Below are positions 10,201-18,186 of a stretch of 64,000 bases of DNA, piece after piece. The stretch spans positions 1-64,000 of the forward strand of contig JARGOX010000021.1 in assembly GCA_029233925.1 (NCBI GenBank), written 5' to 3'. This DNA is from Rhizobiaceae bacterium. Lineage in GTDB: Bacteria > Pseudomonadota > Alphaproteobacteria > Rhizobiales > Rhizobiaceae. Below the pieces are notes generated by a model that did no database searches, was not told the DNA's origin, and saw only the letters and a program-made list of their open reading frames with translations. Position 1 is the stretch's first letter; each line of letters starts with the position of its first letter. The translations under genes and the position numbers were made by a program.

Positions 10201-11415
10201 GAGGCATTCGGCAAGGCGAGCGAGCGGGCGAGCAGTTCTGCCAAAGCCCTGTCGGGCAGCCTCTCCTCCTCTATCGAAACCATCAGCGCCATGCTGTCGG
10301 ACACGGAAAGCCGCTCTGTCACAACGGCTGACACAATGAAACAGGCGATCCGTGAAGCAGTAGAAGATGCTGTATCCCGCTTCTCTGGCGCGACGAATGA
10401 AATCCGCCAGTCTGCCAATGAAATCCGCGAGGAACTGAACAGCACACGCAGTGAAATCAAGAAGGGCATATTTGATCTTCCTGAAGAAACCCGTGAAAGC
10501 ACCGCTGCCATGCGCAATGCCGTGTCAGAACAGATCAAGGCACTTCAGGATCTGTCTGCCATTGTGGAGCATTCATCGCACATGCTGGATCACTCCGGTC
10601 CACAGGACAGGCCGGCAAAGCAGAAACCAGTCGCACCTGCGCCAGTCGAAGCACCGACACCAGCAGCACCATCCGTTGTTGAACTGAAAGTAGTGGAGAA
10701 ACCTGTTGTAGAAGCAAAGGTCGCTGAGGCGCCGGTGGCGGAAGTCGAAGTACCGGTAGCCCAGAAAGCTGAATCCAGGATGGACCTGCGCGGTGGCATG
10801 GGTGTCATGCACAGTTCCAGCCAGTCAGCCCAGACAACGCAACAGACAACGCAACAGGCAAGCCAGTCTTCGTCAAAGGCCTCACTTGCACCCGTACCGG
10901 TACCCGAACCAACTGATGCGGTCTCCACCCCCGCACGCAAGCCGCAAGGTGAAGGTTGGGTCAGGGATCTTTTGAGAAGCGCTTCACGTCAGCAAGACGG
11001 TGAAAGCAACCAGCCACCACGGGGCGCAGCGAACAGCTCCAGCAACAATGCGCGTGGCAGAAACCCACGTCAGGTCGTTGAATCGCTCAACTCACTGTCG
11101 GTCGATATCGCCCGGGCAATTGATCATGATGCGTCGGTGGAACTATGGCGTCGTTACCAAAGCGGCGAGCGTGATATCTTCACGCGCCGGCTCTATACCC
11201 TCAAGGGACAGAAGACCTTTGAAGAGATCAAGAGCAAATATGCAAGGGAGCCAGAGTTCACGACGGCGGTTGATCACTACATTGCTGACTTTGAAAAGCT
11301 GCTTGCCGATGTCGCAAAGAATGATCGCGACAAAGTCATAACCCAGACCTATCTGACTTCGGATACGGGCAAGATCTATACAATGTTGGCGCACGCAAGT
11401 GGCCGCCTGAAATAG
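4234..11415 (+). CDS. Giant membrane-anchored coiled-coil repeat protein, growth-pole-ring (GPR)-like
   Basis: Protein of about 2393 residues. Order of parts: acidic N-terminal segment; a Pro/Gln-rich stretch (near 4550-4600); two membrane segments (about 4723-4790 and 4840-4905); a very long Ser/Thr/Ala/Glu-rich helical region; a Pro-rich linker (10600-10950); and a compact C-terminal domain of about 120 residues (11065-11415, including FTRRLYTLKGQKTFEEI). The middle holds 29 units of 33 residues (6109-8970). This layout matches the GROWTH POLE RING protein of Agrobacterium, often annotated 'kinesin-like', which forms a ring at the growing pole. The family call is from remembered architecture. 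The ATG at 4234 has a GAGG 11 nt upstream; an in-frame ATG at 4201 is the alternative. A terminator follows. Confidence 0.75.
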   Translation: MAKRSAQTSSVEDPLKALEDALRLDLERDDAADSSDEQSFEDLEAQVESAAAELAKSDSDTARAASMNKRSAPGRIANRPQPSRSSQESNFSAEPARNARAQTKQQVRPQPQPQPQPRPQQAPKAVARPVQQSFAPANDDSRESRAAIMRTLDGKGGRSTRIATYILSALWVLGGLVFTNLIYGSRMWQIESFAELAINPQYLTALLAIVLPVLIFLAFGLMIARAQEMRAVAKSMAELAIRLFEPETMATDNIMRVGQAVRREVSAINEGIERTIARASELETLVHSEINALEHSYSDNEVRLRSLVEGLSNEREAIVVHSERVRASIVSAHEQLREELETAGDEITNRLSTSGKAVAELLDTRTTRLSGQAEDLTQSVSDLLQKRTEALMLSFGNSGRALAKEFDSRLEALQDTLSEHGQSLLGEFETRASSLDNNTKKLNTILNERARQLNETLVTRTREINESLSVGEQALSGGLDHVIESLNAKLDEKSVNFRQSLQHYTEDAMSDLDVRSGFFEERLQSTISQLNSAFDERVLEFSTTFDERSGTLSAKLSENLDSINNTLVGGTGSIEGILKSNAGRISQTLSERTQNLEAILASSSSEIEQKLEAKVGAVETAMENTSNRVDSLMHNGTENLGRAVGERTAELAATLDASASNIAGLIKDGAHTINRAAVDNAQNLEATFTTGAERLEGLIGFGAAAINNATSESAEKLESTLGSSAERLQTLIKDGTQAIRTVSDDGTQSLSETLGSNAERLQTLINEGTQAIRTVSDDGTQSLSDTLGSNAKRLEGLLNNGAAAVGRAVTENTHALAVTLGSNAERIDGLLREGTGAITKSVADSTEVLSSTLGSNAERIDTIMREGTGSIANSVSEHGEVIASTLGATAERVNSILNEGVGTIRNSAAQSAELMATTMGSNSDRMDSILREGVESITTSTAKSAELLATTMGSNSDRMNSILRDGVDSITLSTDESAERLANTMGSNSDRMNSILRDGVDSITLSTAESAERLANTMGANSDHVSTILREGVDSITLSTAESAELLASTMGANSDRVDTIMREGVGAITNSTRQSAEVLARTMGDNAERVDTILREGAGAITNSAEQSSNMLANTIGSNAERVESILREGSGAITNSVEQSAELLATTMGSNSDRMNSILRDGVDSITLSTDESAERLANTMGSNSDRMNSILRDGVDSITLSTAESAERLANTMGANSDHVSTILREGVDSITLSTAESAELLASTMGANSDRVDTIMREGVGAITNSTRQSAEVLARTMGDNAERVDTILREGAGAITNSAEQSSNMLANTIGSNAERVESILREGSGAITNSVEQSSNMLSTTMESNAARVDAILREGAGGITSATAQSAEMLATTLGANANRVNSILRDGAGAITNSAEQSAELLATTLGANTDRLDNIMRERSDEIASSVATHTAEISNTLGANASQIDSLMREGTESLANSVAGHTRSISSTLGENAEQFDTILRNGAGSIASSIVENTDMLASTLGTNADRIDNLIREGTSSIAHSVVDNTETLAATLETNSARIEGLMGTGNERIAQTLSGEIMAMSSKLDESVAAMDTTLATNVELIGTTIDTRTANMEDRLQIMDNVLNAGLESVNTTIESRALGMAATLRETVTQTVEQMDSEARRSAQSLEGIGHDFSTQLNLAAAKYSDAVEMRLAERTDSLNKQFAELTGHLAESETGILGAASAITNAAHEAGEKVGLQAQTIVSQFADSEKALDARNMSIRATLDEHTRELNSMLSSRSTELSKLIDEQALPLVEAYAQRGQQITIDIREITAASAEQLQSQSTALVDALTSRTRETLDAIGSAGNSLKTEVTELIAELGRSNSSISSLISSTASTLEEVDTRLTSTTEKFAGSAGRAAEIFADSTEILKTNISQLDTISSETLGRVSAIAGSFDDHSKVLASASDLLGSAQSSLSNTLEERKEALDGLSSGLVTRSEEIEKNMRSLESIVEEAFGKASERASSSAKALSGSLSSSIETISAMLSDTESRSVTTADTMKQAIREAVEDAVSRFSGATNEIRQSANEIREELNSTRSEIKKGIFDLPEETRESTAAMRNAVSEQIKALQDLSAIVEHSSHMLDHSGPQDRPAKQKPVAPAPVEAPTPAAPSVVELKVVEKPVVEAKVAEAPVAEVEVPVAQKAESRMDLRGGMGVMHSSSQSAQTTQQTTQQASQSSSKASLAPVPVPEPTDAVSTPARKPQGEGWVRDLLRSASRQQDGESNQPPRGAANSSSNNARGRNPRQVVESLNSLSVDIARAIDHDASVELWRRYQSGERDIFTRRLYTLKGQKTFEEIKSKYAREPEFTTAVDHYIADFEKLLADVAKNDRDKVITQTYLTSDTGKIYTMLAHASGRLK
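6109..8979 (+). repeat. 29 tandem 99-bp units encoding 33-residue repeats
   Basis: Each unit reads approximately S/N-x-A-E-R-V-D-S-I-L-R-E-G, then A-I-T-N-S, then a variable stretch ending L-A-T-T-M-G. The position equivalent to the first Ser falls at 6109 and at 8881, exactly 28 x 99 bp apart, so there is no net insertion or deletion across the tract. Thirty-three residues is three hendecads (11 residues), the period of right-handed or apolipoprotein-like helical rods. Weaker 11/22-residue repeats continue outward on both sides. Confidence 0.9.
7061..8252 (+). repeat. Perfect 594-bp tandem duplication inside the repeat tract
   Basis: The stretch 7061-7658 is repeated at 7655-8252 with no difference I could find on reading both copies base by base; the offset is 594 bp, or six 33-residue units. 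Flanking units differ from each other at many positions, so this block was copied recently, by slippage or unequal crossover, or else is an assembly artefact. Confidence 0.92.
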
Positions 11416-11427
11416 AACGAAACAAGT

Positions 11428-11467
11428 CGACCGGGCATGCCAAGGGCACTGCCCGGTCGTTTCTCTT
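11428..11467 (+). terminator. Rho-independent terminator after the giant repeat gene
   Basis: A 10-bp perfect stem (CGACCGGGCA at 11428-11437 with TGCCCGGTCG at 11450-11459), a 12-nt loop, then a T-rich tail (TTTCTCTT). It lies 12 nt after the stop codon. Confidence 0.85.
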
Positions 11468-12043
11468 GGGCTGATCTCATCATCGAAAATTGTATGATAG
11501 GTGGGGCCTACCGACGAGCAACTCATCTGTTGCTTGCGACATGGGACCGGTGGATCGAGATCCACGCCAATACCATTGCCGCCCATTCAAGCCTTCATTT
11601 GGAACAGCATTTCAGCACGCGGCTTCACGCTGGCATGACAACGCTTCGTCAGGTCTGGTCACGCTGTATCAAGCGACAAAAAAATGACCGCTGAGACGTT
11701 CGAGTGTTGCCGGAGGATGGATGCTGATGCCTGTGGTCATCTCGTTCGACGATGCCTCCCCGACTAATATCGCCGCGCAATTACACGTCGCCAAATGACG
11801 AAACGGCATCAAGACCTGCAATCTTTTGAACTGTGCATTTTTCCAGGTAAACAGGAAGGGTATCTTGACGTGCAACGACCATGTCCAGATCGTCAACGCA
11901 GACAAATCATCGTTGCATCAAACGGGACGTGTGTGCAGACAGCCTGGACATTGCCGAACAAGAAGAGCGCGAATTCAACGACTTCCGGCGTGGTGATGAA
12001 TCAAAGTTTTAGCGAGCAGCAGCTTTAAAAGAACTGTTTGACG
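11468..12043. other. Gene-poor stretch with no convincing gene
   Basis: About 580 bp between the terminator and the CDF gene. Only short open frames are present. The one with the most protein-like composition is 11881-12012 (+, 43 codons, acidic end EQEEREFNDFRRGDE), but it lacks a well-placed ribosome binding site. No tRNA-like fold was recognised. It may hold decayed small genes. Confidence 0.4.
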
Positions 12044-12997
12044 TCATCCAGTTTGAACTTTGTCATGATCCCCTGACAGCCGAACGCCATCATCATGGCC
12101 GATGATTTGCGGATCAATACAGGTATGATTGGCGCACTCCAATTCCAACGTCGCGTGTGAAATGCCAAACTTGTCTTTCAGGACCTGCTTGACGGTAGCC
12201 TTGATGGCATCGGCATCGCCCCATCTTCCGGCAACAATCGCAACATGTGAACCGACTGCCTTTTCATGTTCCTGCATTTGCCACAGATGCAGATGATGGA
12301 CATCTGCAACGCCGTCAATGTTCTGCATTTCGGCCAGGACCTGCTGTGTGCGCAGATCGGGAGGGCTTCCAAGCATCAAAATCCGTATGACTCCACCCAC
12401 TTCACCGAAAGACTGCCAAAGGATGTAACCGGCAATCATCAAGGTCACCAGCGGATCGATCAGGCGCCAATCAAAAAGTATGATCAAGGTCCCTGCCACG
12501 ATCACCGCGACCGAACCAAAAGCATCGGCCATATTGTGCAGGAATGCTGCGCGAATATTGACGCTTTGTTTCGAAAGTGAATAGGTCAGCAACGCGGTCA
12601 CAGTGTCGACTGCGAGGGCAATGGCGGCAATGATGACAACAAGCCAACCATCAACGCCCGACGGCTCGATAAAGCGCAGAACCGCTTCATAGACCAGATA
12701 GAGTCCAACGACGATCAGGGTCGTGTAGTTGACAAGGGCAGCCACGACCTCCGCCCGCCCGTAGCCAAAGGTCATTTTGCCGTCTGCAGGTCGCCTTGCT
12801 ATTTTGCGTGCGAAAAAAGCAATGATGAGCGAGAGCGCATCGGAAAGGTTATGAATGGCATCCGCGATGAGCGCGAGGCTTCCAGAGAGAACCCCGCCGA
12901 TGAGCTGCGCGACAGTCAGGCCAAGGTTGACCAGGACCGCCCAGAAGACACGGGCATCACCTGAATCCGGATCGATATGATGATGATGACCTGCCAT
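12044..12997 (-). CDS. Cation diffusion facilitator (CDF) metal exporter
   Basis: Inner-membrane proton antiporter for divalent metals such as Zn2+, about 317 residues. Six membrane helices can be followed; the two metal-site motifs HNLSD (TM2) and HNMAD (TM5) match the HxxxD pairs of the ZitB/CzcD group, and a His-rich N-terminus (GHHHHID) and cytoplasmic C-terminal domain are present. The ATG at 12997 has AGGAG 7 nt upstream; a longer frame to 13030 has no such site. It diverges from a PACE efflux gene, with a perfect inverted repeat between them. The metal cannot be fixed from sequence. Confidence 0.9.
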   Translation of the reverse strand: MAGHHHHIDPDSGDARVFWAVLVNLGLTVAQLIGGVLSGSLALIADAIHNLSDALSLIIAFFARKIARRPADGKMTFGYGRAEVVAALVNYTTLIVVGLYLVYEAVLRFIEPSGVDGWLVVIIAAIALAVDTVTALLTYSLSKQSVNIRAAFLHNMADAFGSVAVIVAGTLIILFDWRLIDPLVTLMIAGYILWQSFGEVGGVIRILMLGSPPDLRTQQVLAEMQNIDGVADVHHLHLWQMQEHEKAVGSHVAIVAGRWGDADAIKATVKQVLKDKFGISHATLELECANHTCIDPQIIGHDDGVRLSGDHDKVQTG

Positions 12998-13153
12998 TCT
13001 GATCTCCTGAGATCGCTGTGGAATATCCAACAGCCATGAAGCGCTCTAGTGGCTATAGGTTCAAGAGGCAATTGCATTTGATTTCGATTGGGAATGCCTC
13101 AGGGCAGACGGAACCAAAAGCAGAAAATCCCGTGCGCTCGATCTTGTCGCAGC

Positions 13154-13180
13154 CAAGTCAGAATGATAGATTCTGACTTG
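13154..13180. promoter_or_regulatory. Perfect 11-bp inverted repeat between divergent efflux genes
   Basis: CAAGTCAGAAT at 13154-13164 and ATTCTGACTTG at 13170-13180 are exact complements, separated by 5 nt. There is no T-run on either side, so an operator is more likely than a terminator. It lies between the CDF and PACE starts. A second, shorter dyad (GGCCGT/ACGGCC, 13234-13253) is nearer the PACE start. Confidence 0.5.
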
Positions 13181-13272
13181 CGAGGACGACCTCCCCATAC
13201 AGGACACAATTCGGGACGACCCGTTTGACATCCGGCCGTGTAATTCAACGGCCAGAACAATTGGGGACGATC

Positions 13273-13689
13273 ATGCGAACACGTTCTGACCGCATTCGGC
13301 ACGCAATCAGTTTTGAAATAATTGGCCTGATCATATCAACGCCTGGCGCAGCGTTTGTCTTTGGAATGCCGCTGCACGATATGGGGCTTGTCAGCCTGGT
13401 AAGCGCCTCCATCGCAACGCTTTGGAACTATGCCTATAATCTGCTGTTCGACCATGCCATGATCAGAATTGCCGGATCTGTCAGCAAGACCATGGCTGTG
13501 CGCGTCATTCACGCGGTGATTTTCGAACTGGGGCTTCTGATCGTCTTGATGCCATTCATCGCATGGTATCTCAACGTCAGCCTGCTGCAGGCCTTTACAA
13601 TGGATATTTCCTTCGCCGCTTTCTATATGGTCTATGCCTTTGTATTCAACTGGGGATATGATCAGGTCTTTCCAATTGCCCAGACTTGA
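13273..13689 (+). CDS. PACE-family multidrug/biguanide efflux protein
   Basis: Small membrane protein of 138 residues made of two tandem 'bacterial transmembrane pair' domains, giving four helices. The repeated motif is visible: RIRHAISFEIIGLIISTP at the start and RVIHAVIFELGLLIVLMP in the second half, plus WNYAYNLLFDH and FNWGYDQVFP at the matching helix ends. This is the AceI family, which exports chlorhexidine and short diamines. The ATG at 13273 has GGGGA 6-7 nt before it and gives the normal family length. Confidence 0.9.
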   Translation: MRTRSDRIRHAISFEIIGLIISTPGAAFVFGMPLHDMGLVSLVSASIATLWNYAYNLLFDHAMIRIAGSVSKTMAVRVIHAVIFELGLLIVLMPFIAWYLNVSLLQAFTMDISFAAFYMVYAFVFNWGYDQVFPIAQT

Positions 13690-13751
13690 ACCAAAAGATG
13701 AACAGCAGGCTTGTCGTGCCCCTTGTGGGGGGCGGCGAGCCCCCTCGCCTA

Positions 13752-14354
13752 TCAGATGATTTTCAGTGCCCAGGCAACGATATCATTCATGATCTTGCCG
13801 TTGGCTCTATCCAGCGCATCAATGAAATCTGCGTTGGTCACACCCGCTGCTGCTGCAGTGGACTGGAACACCCGCTGTGCTTTCACCACGCCGTTGCGAT
13901 CATTGATGATGCGAACGGATATTTCCACCACCGCTGTATCCGTGCCGTTGCTGATAATTTCGAACGATCGGATTGTTGGTGAAACCAGATAGTCGACGGC
14001 AATACCGTCACCGGGTTTTCCGACACCACCAAGCCGGCCGGAATCCTCGAACGCATCGACCAGATTTTGTTGCACCAGTTTCGGCAGGTTGTCGTTCCAC
14101 TGGGATCTGGCGAGATACTGAATGGCAGATGGAGACGTGCGCACAACAATATTCGAACCATCGAGCGATTTTACAGCCGACGGATCTGTCACAACGATCT
14201 GGCGGCGCCGGGAATTCGGCCCCTTTACCGGTGCGATCTTTGTCAGTTCAAACGTATCGTTCTTGGGTCCGCTGATCACTGAACAGCTGCCAAGAGCCAT
14301 TGTGCCGATCAACAGCGCCACGATAGAAATCGATTTACTGGTCCAGTAAGTCAA
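13752..14354 (-). CDS. ABC transport auxiliary lipoprotein (PqiC/DUF330-like)
   Basis: A 200-residue lipoprotein. It starts at TTG 14354 with AAGGGGG about 4 nt upstream, has a hydrophobic signal segment and a lipobox LGSC with the acylated Cys at residue 24. The rest (VVTDPSAVKSLDGSNIVVRTSP, then SQWNDNLPKLVQQNLVDAFEDS) matches the ABC-type transport auxiliary lipoprotein component family. It is the last gene of the four-gene Mla-like lipid transport operon and probably docks the MCE protein at the outer membrane or in the periplasm. Confidence 0.88.
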   Translation of the reverse strand: MTYWTSKSISIVALLIGTMALGSCSVISGPKNDTFELTKIAPVKGPNSRRRQIVVTDPSAVKSLDGSNIVVRTSPSAIQYLARSQWNDNLPKLVQQNLVDAFEDSGRLGGVGKPGDGIAVDYLVSPTIRSFEIISNGTDTAVVEISVRIINDRNGVVKAQRVFQSTAAAAGVTNADFIDALDRANGKIMNDIVAWALKII

Positions 14355-14417
14355 AGAACCCCCTTGATCCTGCCATCGAGCAGGCCATTCTAGCTAACAG
14401 CACTCTGCGACACGTTG

Positions 14418-15791
14418 TCAACGCCGTCTTCGCCCGTCAAATTGTTTCACTTCACCTGATGTTCCAAACAACAGGCTTTGCGGTTGGCTGCCAATCTCGG
14501 AGATCGTTCGCTCAATACGGGTGACAGAGCGTCTCGCCTCGGAAATCAGCGCCTCAAAATCACGCAGTCCAGTACCCGAGAACCGTTGCAGATTCTCGGC
14601 GATCGGACCAACATGAGCGTTGATTGTATTGGCAACTTCCTGAAAGGTTTTAAGGGTTTTCTTGGCCTCGGTGACCAGACCTTCAGCATCACTGTCGCCC
14701 ATGACCCCATCAAGCTTGTCCAGCGTTGCCTGCACCTTGAGGGCCACATCATTAAGGCGCCCGGACAATTGATTCACATTGGTGATGATCGCATCGATGT
14801 CTTCATTGCGATTGCCGATTGTATCGGCAACGGTGACAAGGCTGGCAATGCCTTGGCGGGCCTGCACACTCGCTGCTGAAACATCATCAACCGTCTGCGT
14901 GATCTTGGCTGGATCCACGGCAGCCACGAGCGTATCCACCCGGCCAAGCGTGACATCAGCATTCTCACCCAGTTTCGAAAGATTGGTTGCCGCGGTCTTG
15001 AATTCTTCCAGCATCGGCTGAAAATCAGACGATGCATCAGCAACCTGTGAACTGATTTTTTCGACATTTTTCACGATCGCCGATACTCTTGCCGGCTCGA
15101 CCGCAGCCACCAGAGCCTCAGCCTTCGTCATGACACCCTCGAGCGTGCCCGACACATCTTTCAATGTAGATGCAAGTGACGACGCACTCTTGAGGAAATC
15201 GCTGACACCATCAGAGTTTTCAGCCAGCGCAGCAGAAAATTGCTCGGCATTCTCCACGGTTTTTGCCAAAGGCCCCTTGGAGGCCGTCACGAACTCTTCA
15301 ATACCGGTCACCGCCTTGTCGACCCGGCTTAGGATATCCTCAGCGGTTGCCAACAGGTTCGTCACACTGGATTCTTCTGCCGTGAGAGTAGCATAGCTCC
15401 CTCTTTCAACCGACTGCTCAAGTATATTGTCACCGCCGGTGTCGCCACCACTGAGTTCGATATGAGACTGCCCCGTTAATCCCTGGATACCAAGCTTCGC
15501 CTTGGTGGTCGCAAAAACCGGGGCCGAGGCACGCACTTCCGTCATGGCCAGAACGTAGTTTGGATCCACGCCGTCAATGGTCAATGAGGTCACGGAGCCG
15601 ATACGAATTCCGTTAAAGAGAACCGGCGCACTGACGCTGAGACCGCTGGCCGAACCCGGAATCCTGATTTCCAATTGTGCCATCTCTCCGGATTTTCCGT
15701 AGGTTGCCATCCAGTAGACAAACCCGAAAGCGGAAAAGATGACAGCAAGCGTAAACACGCCTACAATCGTGTAATTGGCCTTGGTTTCCAT
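14418..15791 (-). CDS. MCE (MlaD-like) domain substrate-binding protein
   Basis: Periplasmic part of a lipid ABC transporter, 457 residues. One N-terminal membrane anchor (IVGVFTLAVIFSAFGFVYWMA) is followed by the MCE domain (GLSVSAPVLFNGIRIGSVTSL, then IQGLTGQSHIELSGG). The remaining 300 residues form a long helical tail. MCE domains form hexameric rings that pass phospholipids across the periplasm. The gene lies between the ATPase (74 nt upstream) and the lipoprotein. Confidence 0.92.
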   Translation of the reverse strand: METKANYTIVGVFTLAVIFSAFGFVYWMATYGKSGEMAQLEIRIPGSASGLSVSAPVLFNGIRIGSVTSLTIDGVDPNYVLAMTEVRASAPVFATTKAKLGIQGLTGQSHIELSGGDTGGDNILEQSVERGSYATLTAEESSVTNLLATAEDILSRVDKAVTGIEEFVTASKGPLAKTVENAEQFSAALAENSDGVSDFLKSASSLASTLKDVSGTLEGVMTKAEALVAAVEPARVSAIVKNVEKISSQVADASSDFQPMLEEFKTAATNLSKLGENADVTLGRVDTLVAAVDPAKITQTVDDVSAASVQARQGIASLVTVADTIGNRNEDIDAIITNVNQLSGRLNDVALKVQATLDKLDGVMGDSDAEGLVTEAKKTLKTFQEVANTINAHVGPIAENLQRFSGTGLRDFEALISEARRSVTRIERTISEIGSQPQSLLFGTSGEVKQFDGRRRR

Positions 15792-15865
15792 TAAAATCGG
15801 TTCCGGTTCACTTTGTCAGGCCCTGTGATTCTTTTTTGTCCGCATATTCTGCATTATGCGCCCAA

Positions 15866-16696
15866 TTACTTCGTTCGCACAAGCGAACGCGCCCGTTTGC
15901 CATGGAAATAGGAGCGGACCCATGGTTCATCGCTGGCAAGCATGTCTTCGATTGTCCCTTCAACCGCAATCTTCTTGCCACCGAGAACAGCAATTCGATC
16001 GCAGACCGAAAACAGGCTGTCAAGATCGTGGGTCACCATATACACCGTCAACCCAAGCGTATCGCGCAATTTGGCAATCAGTTCATCAAATTCCGCTGCG
16101 CTGATCGGATCAAGACCCGAAGTCGGTTCATCGAGGAAAACCAGGTCCGGGTCCAAAGCCAGAGCGCGCGCAAGCGCTGCCCGCTTGATCATTCCGCCGG
16201 AAAGCTCGTCCGGATAGAGATCGGCGCTTTCCGGACGAAGTCCCACCAACTCAATTTTCAGCAAAGCCAGTTCGTCCATCAACTTTTTCGGCAAATCGAG
16301 ATATTCCCGCATGGGGACCTGAATATTCTCGAGAACTGTCAAAGACGAAAACAATGCACCCTGTTGAAAAAGCACACCCAGCCGCATATCCAAAGACATG
16401 CGCTGCTCGGGAGTGGCCTTGTCGTAGTCAAGACCGAGAATCCGGATTGACCCCGCCTGCCGGGCGGTCAATTTGAGAATCGTGCGCAAAAGAACCGACT
16501 TGCCGGCCCCGGAAGCCCCCACAAACCCAAGGATTTCGCCTCTCCAGATATCCAGATCCAGATGCTGCAGCACCTGATGGGATCCAAACGCAACACTGAT
16601 GTCACGTGCTTGAAGAATAATTTCACGCCGCCCGTTCTCAGGTTCAACGCCGCCGTCTGCACGACCATTTTCCGGGGTTGCTTCCACCATTGTCAA
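15866..16696 (-). CDS. Mla-type ABC transporter ATPase
   Basis: ATPase of 276 residues with Walker A (GASGAGKS), Q-loop (LFQQGALF), signature (LSGGMIKRAALARAL), Walker B (LVFLDEP) and the H-loop (VTHDLDSLF). The MlaF-type signature LSGGM, together with the neighbouring permease and MCE genes, places it in the lipid-transport group. TTG at 16696 overlaps the permease stop and has GGAG 10 nt upstream; ATG at 16690 is the alternative. It energises phospholipid or hydrophobe movement between the membranes. Confidence 0.92.
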   Translation of the reverse strand: MTMVEATPENGRADGGVEPENGRREIILQARDISVAFGSHQVLQHLDLDIWRGEILGFVGASGAGKSVLLRTILKLTARQAGSIRILGLDYDKATPEQRMSLDMRLGVLFQQGALFSSLTVLENIQVPMREYLDLPKKLMDELALLKIELVGLRPESADLYPDELSGGMIKRAALARALALDPDLVFLDEPTSGLDPISAAEFDELIAKLRDTLGLTVYMVTHDLDSLFSVCDRIAVLGGKKIAVEGTIEDMLASDEPWVRSYFHGKRARSLVRTK

Positions 16697-17907
16697 AAGT
16701 CGATCGCTCCGTAAAAGATGGCAAACATGCCGTCGACAAGGATCACGACGAAAATGGACTTGACCACCGAGGATGTCACATGGCGCCCCAGGGATTCAGC
16801 GCTGCCTGACACTTTCAGTCCTTCGACAGAAGAGACAATGCCGATAATCAGCGCCATGAATGGCGCCTTGATCATTCCCGACGCCAGTGTCGAAAGGTCA
16901 ATGGCCTCTCTCAACCGGGCAAGAAACGTATCAGGCGTAATATTTGAATAGATCCAGGTTGTAAGGCACGCCCCAAAAAGTGCGGCAAAATTCGCAATTA
17001 TAGTCAACAGGGGCAGCATGACGACCAGTGCCACCAGACGCGGGAAGACAAGAACACCGACGGGGTTGAGACCCATAACCTTCAGCGCGTCGACCTCCTC
17101 GCGCATTTTCATCGACCCGATTTCCGCCGTTATGGCCGATCCGGAGCGCCCGGCAATCATGATGGCAGTCAACAGAACGCCAATTTCCCGCAGCTGCAAA
17201 ATCCCCACGAGGTCAACAACAAACAGTTCGGCACCAAAGGTGCGGAGCTGGAAGGCCCCCTGCTGGGCGATGATCCCGCCGATCAAAAAGGACATCAGTG
17301 CAATGATCGGAACGGCACGTACACCCATGTGGTCCATCTGGCTGAAAATGGCAGCCGCAGAGATCCCCGACGAGCGGTTCCGTTTGAGTTGGGTCCCGCG
17401 CACGACTGATCCCAAGATGAAAAGGATAGCAACGAAATTGTCCCAGAACGCATAGGCCAATCGTCCGACCGGTGCAAAGATGCGGTCTGCCAGGCTGAGA
17501 TTCGGACCGGTACTATCATCATTGCTAAAATCCGCGTGACGGGCACTGGAAACAGCGCCCAGCAATGTCGTGCGATCCGCTGTTATGGACTGGTAATCCA
17601 CACCAATTTTTCTTTGCTCGAGCGCATCTCGCAGGCGCTCGACAACCAGGGCTCCCGATGTATCAAATTGTCTGATACCGCCCAGATCAATGGTGACATG
17701 TTCACTTTTGATCGACACCTCAAGAGCACGCATGGCGTTGTCAATCTTGGCGATGCAACGCAATTGCCAATCACCCGACAGAGATATATGCGTTTGGCCA
17801 TTGGAATCCAGAACATCAACTTCAGGTGTGATAAATTCGTCTACCGAAATGGGTTCGGCTGCGGCATTCACTTCAGACTGTGATTCTTGATGTGGTGGCA
17901 AAGACAT
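16693..17907 (-). CDS. MlaE-type ABC permease with N-terminal STAS domain
   Basis: About 404 residues. The first third is a STAS-like domain (VTIDLGGIRQFDTSGALVVERL), equivalent to a fused MlaB; the rest is a MlaE/YrbE permease with the conserved segments FLIGGIIAQQGAFQLRTFGAE, LTAIMIAGRSGSAITAEIGSMKMREEVDAL and a GISSVEGL-like end. ATG at 17907 is used; a GTG at 17916 is also in frame. It is the first gene of the operon permease-ATPase-MCE-lipoprotein. Direction of lipid flow and exact cargo cannot be read from sequence. Confidence 0.92.
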   Translation of the reverse strand: MSLPPHQESQSEVNAAAEPISVDEFITPEVDVLDSNGQTHISLSGDWQLRCIAKIDNAMRALEVSIKSEHVTIDLGGIRQFDTSGALVVERLRDALEQRKIGVDYQSITADRTTLLGAVSSARHADFSNDDSTGPNLSLADRIFAPVGRLAYAFWDNFVAILFILGSVVRGTQLKRNRSSGISAAAIFSQMDHMGVRAVPIIALMSFLIGGIIAQQGAFQLRTFGAELFVVDLVGILQLREIGVLLTAIMIAGRSGSAITAEIGSMKMREEVDALKVMGLNPVGVLVFPRLVALVVMLPLLTIIANFAALFGACLTTWIYSNITPDTFLARLREAIDLSTLASGMIKAPFMALIIGIVSSVEGLKVSGSAESLGRHVTSSVVKSIFVVILVDGMFAIFYGAIDF

Positions 17908-17997
17908 GAAAGACACATACCCAGTTATAAGACGCCTGTCACCGCCTAACGCCTCTCAATTCAGCGGCAATTCACCGTCCGATGCAATCCTCCAACA

Positions 17998-18186
17998 CTA
18001 TTGGCCCCACAGCGTGAAAACATCACGACTGTCTGCCACAGGAAAATGGTATGACGTATTTCCTGGGGTATCCCGCTCATAAGCCGCCAACACCTGAATT
18101 CGGTTGTCGGCCTGCAAGGAGTTGCACGCATCGAGGCTGACCACCTCAGGCAAGCCAGCCAGATCAAACGCCTGATTCAGGCTGCT
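17998..18186 (-). other. Open frame with protein-like composition after the phosphoesterase gene
   Basis: Sixty-two codons in another frame that begins inside the last codons of the preceding phosphoesterase gene and ends in FTLWGQ-stop. It contains LPEVVSLDACNSLQADNR and AYERDTPGNTSYHF, which look like coding sequence, but it has no ATG and no clear ribosome binding site. It may be a remnant of a lost downstream gene or a chance frame. Confidence 0.2.

Noticed and set aside
11495-11580. A possible tRNA in the gap after the giant gene
   Set aside because: Short complementary segments exist but no cloverleaf with a proper T-arm or anticodon arm could be drawn.
11437-11694. An 85-codon plus-strand frame after the terminator
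   Set aside because: It starts inside the terminator stem and has no ribosome binding site; no family recognised.
13728-13744. GGGGGC/GCCCCC hairpin between the convergent PACE and lipoprotein genes as a terminator
   Set aside because: A strong stem but no T-run on either strand, so a terminator call is not supported.
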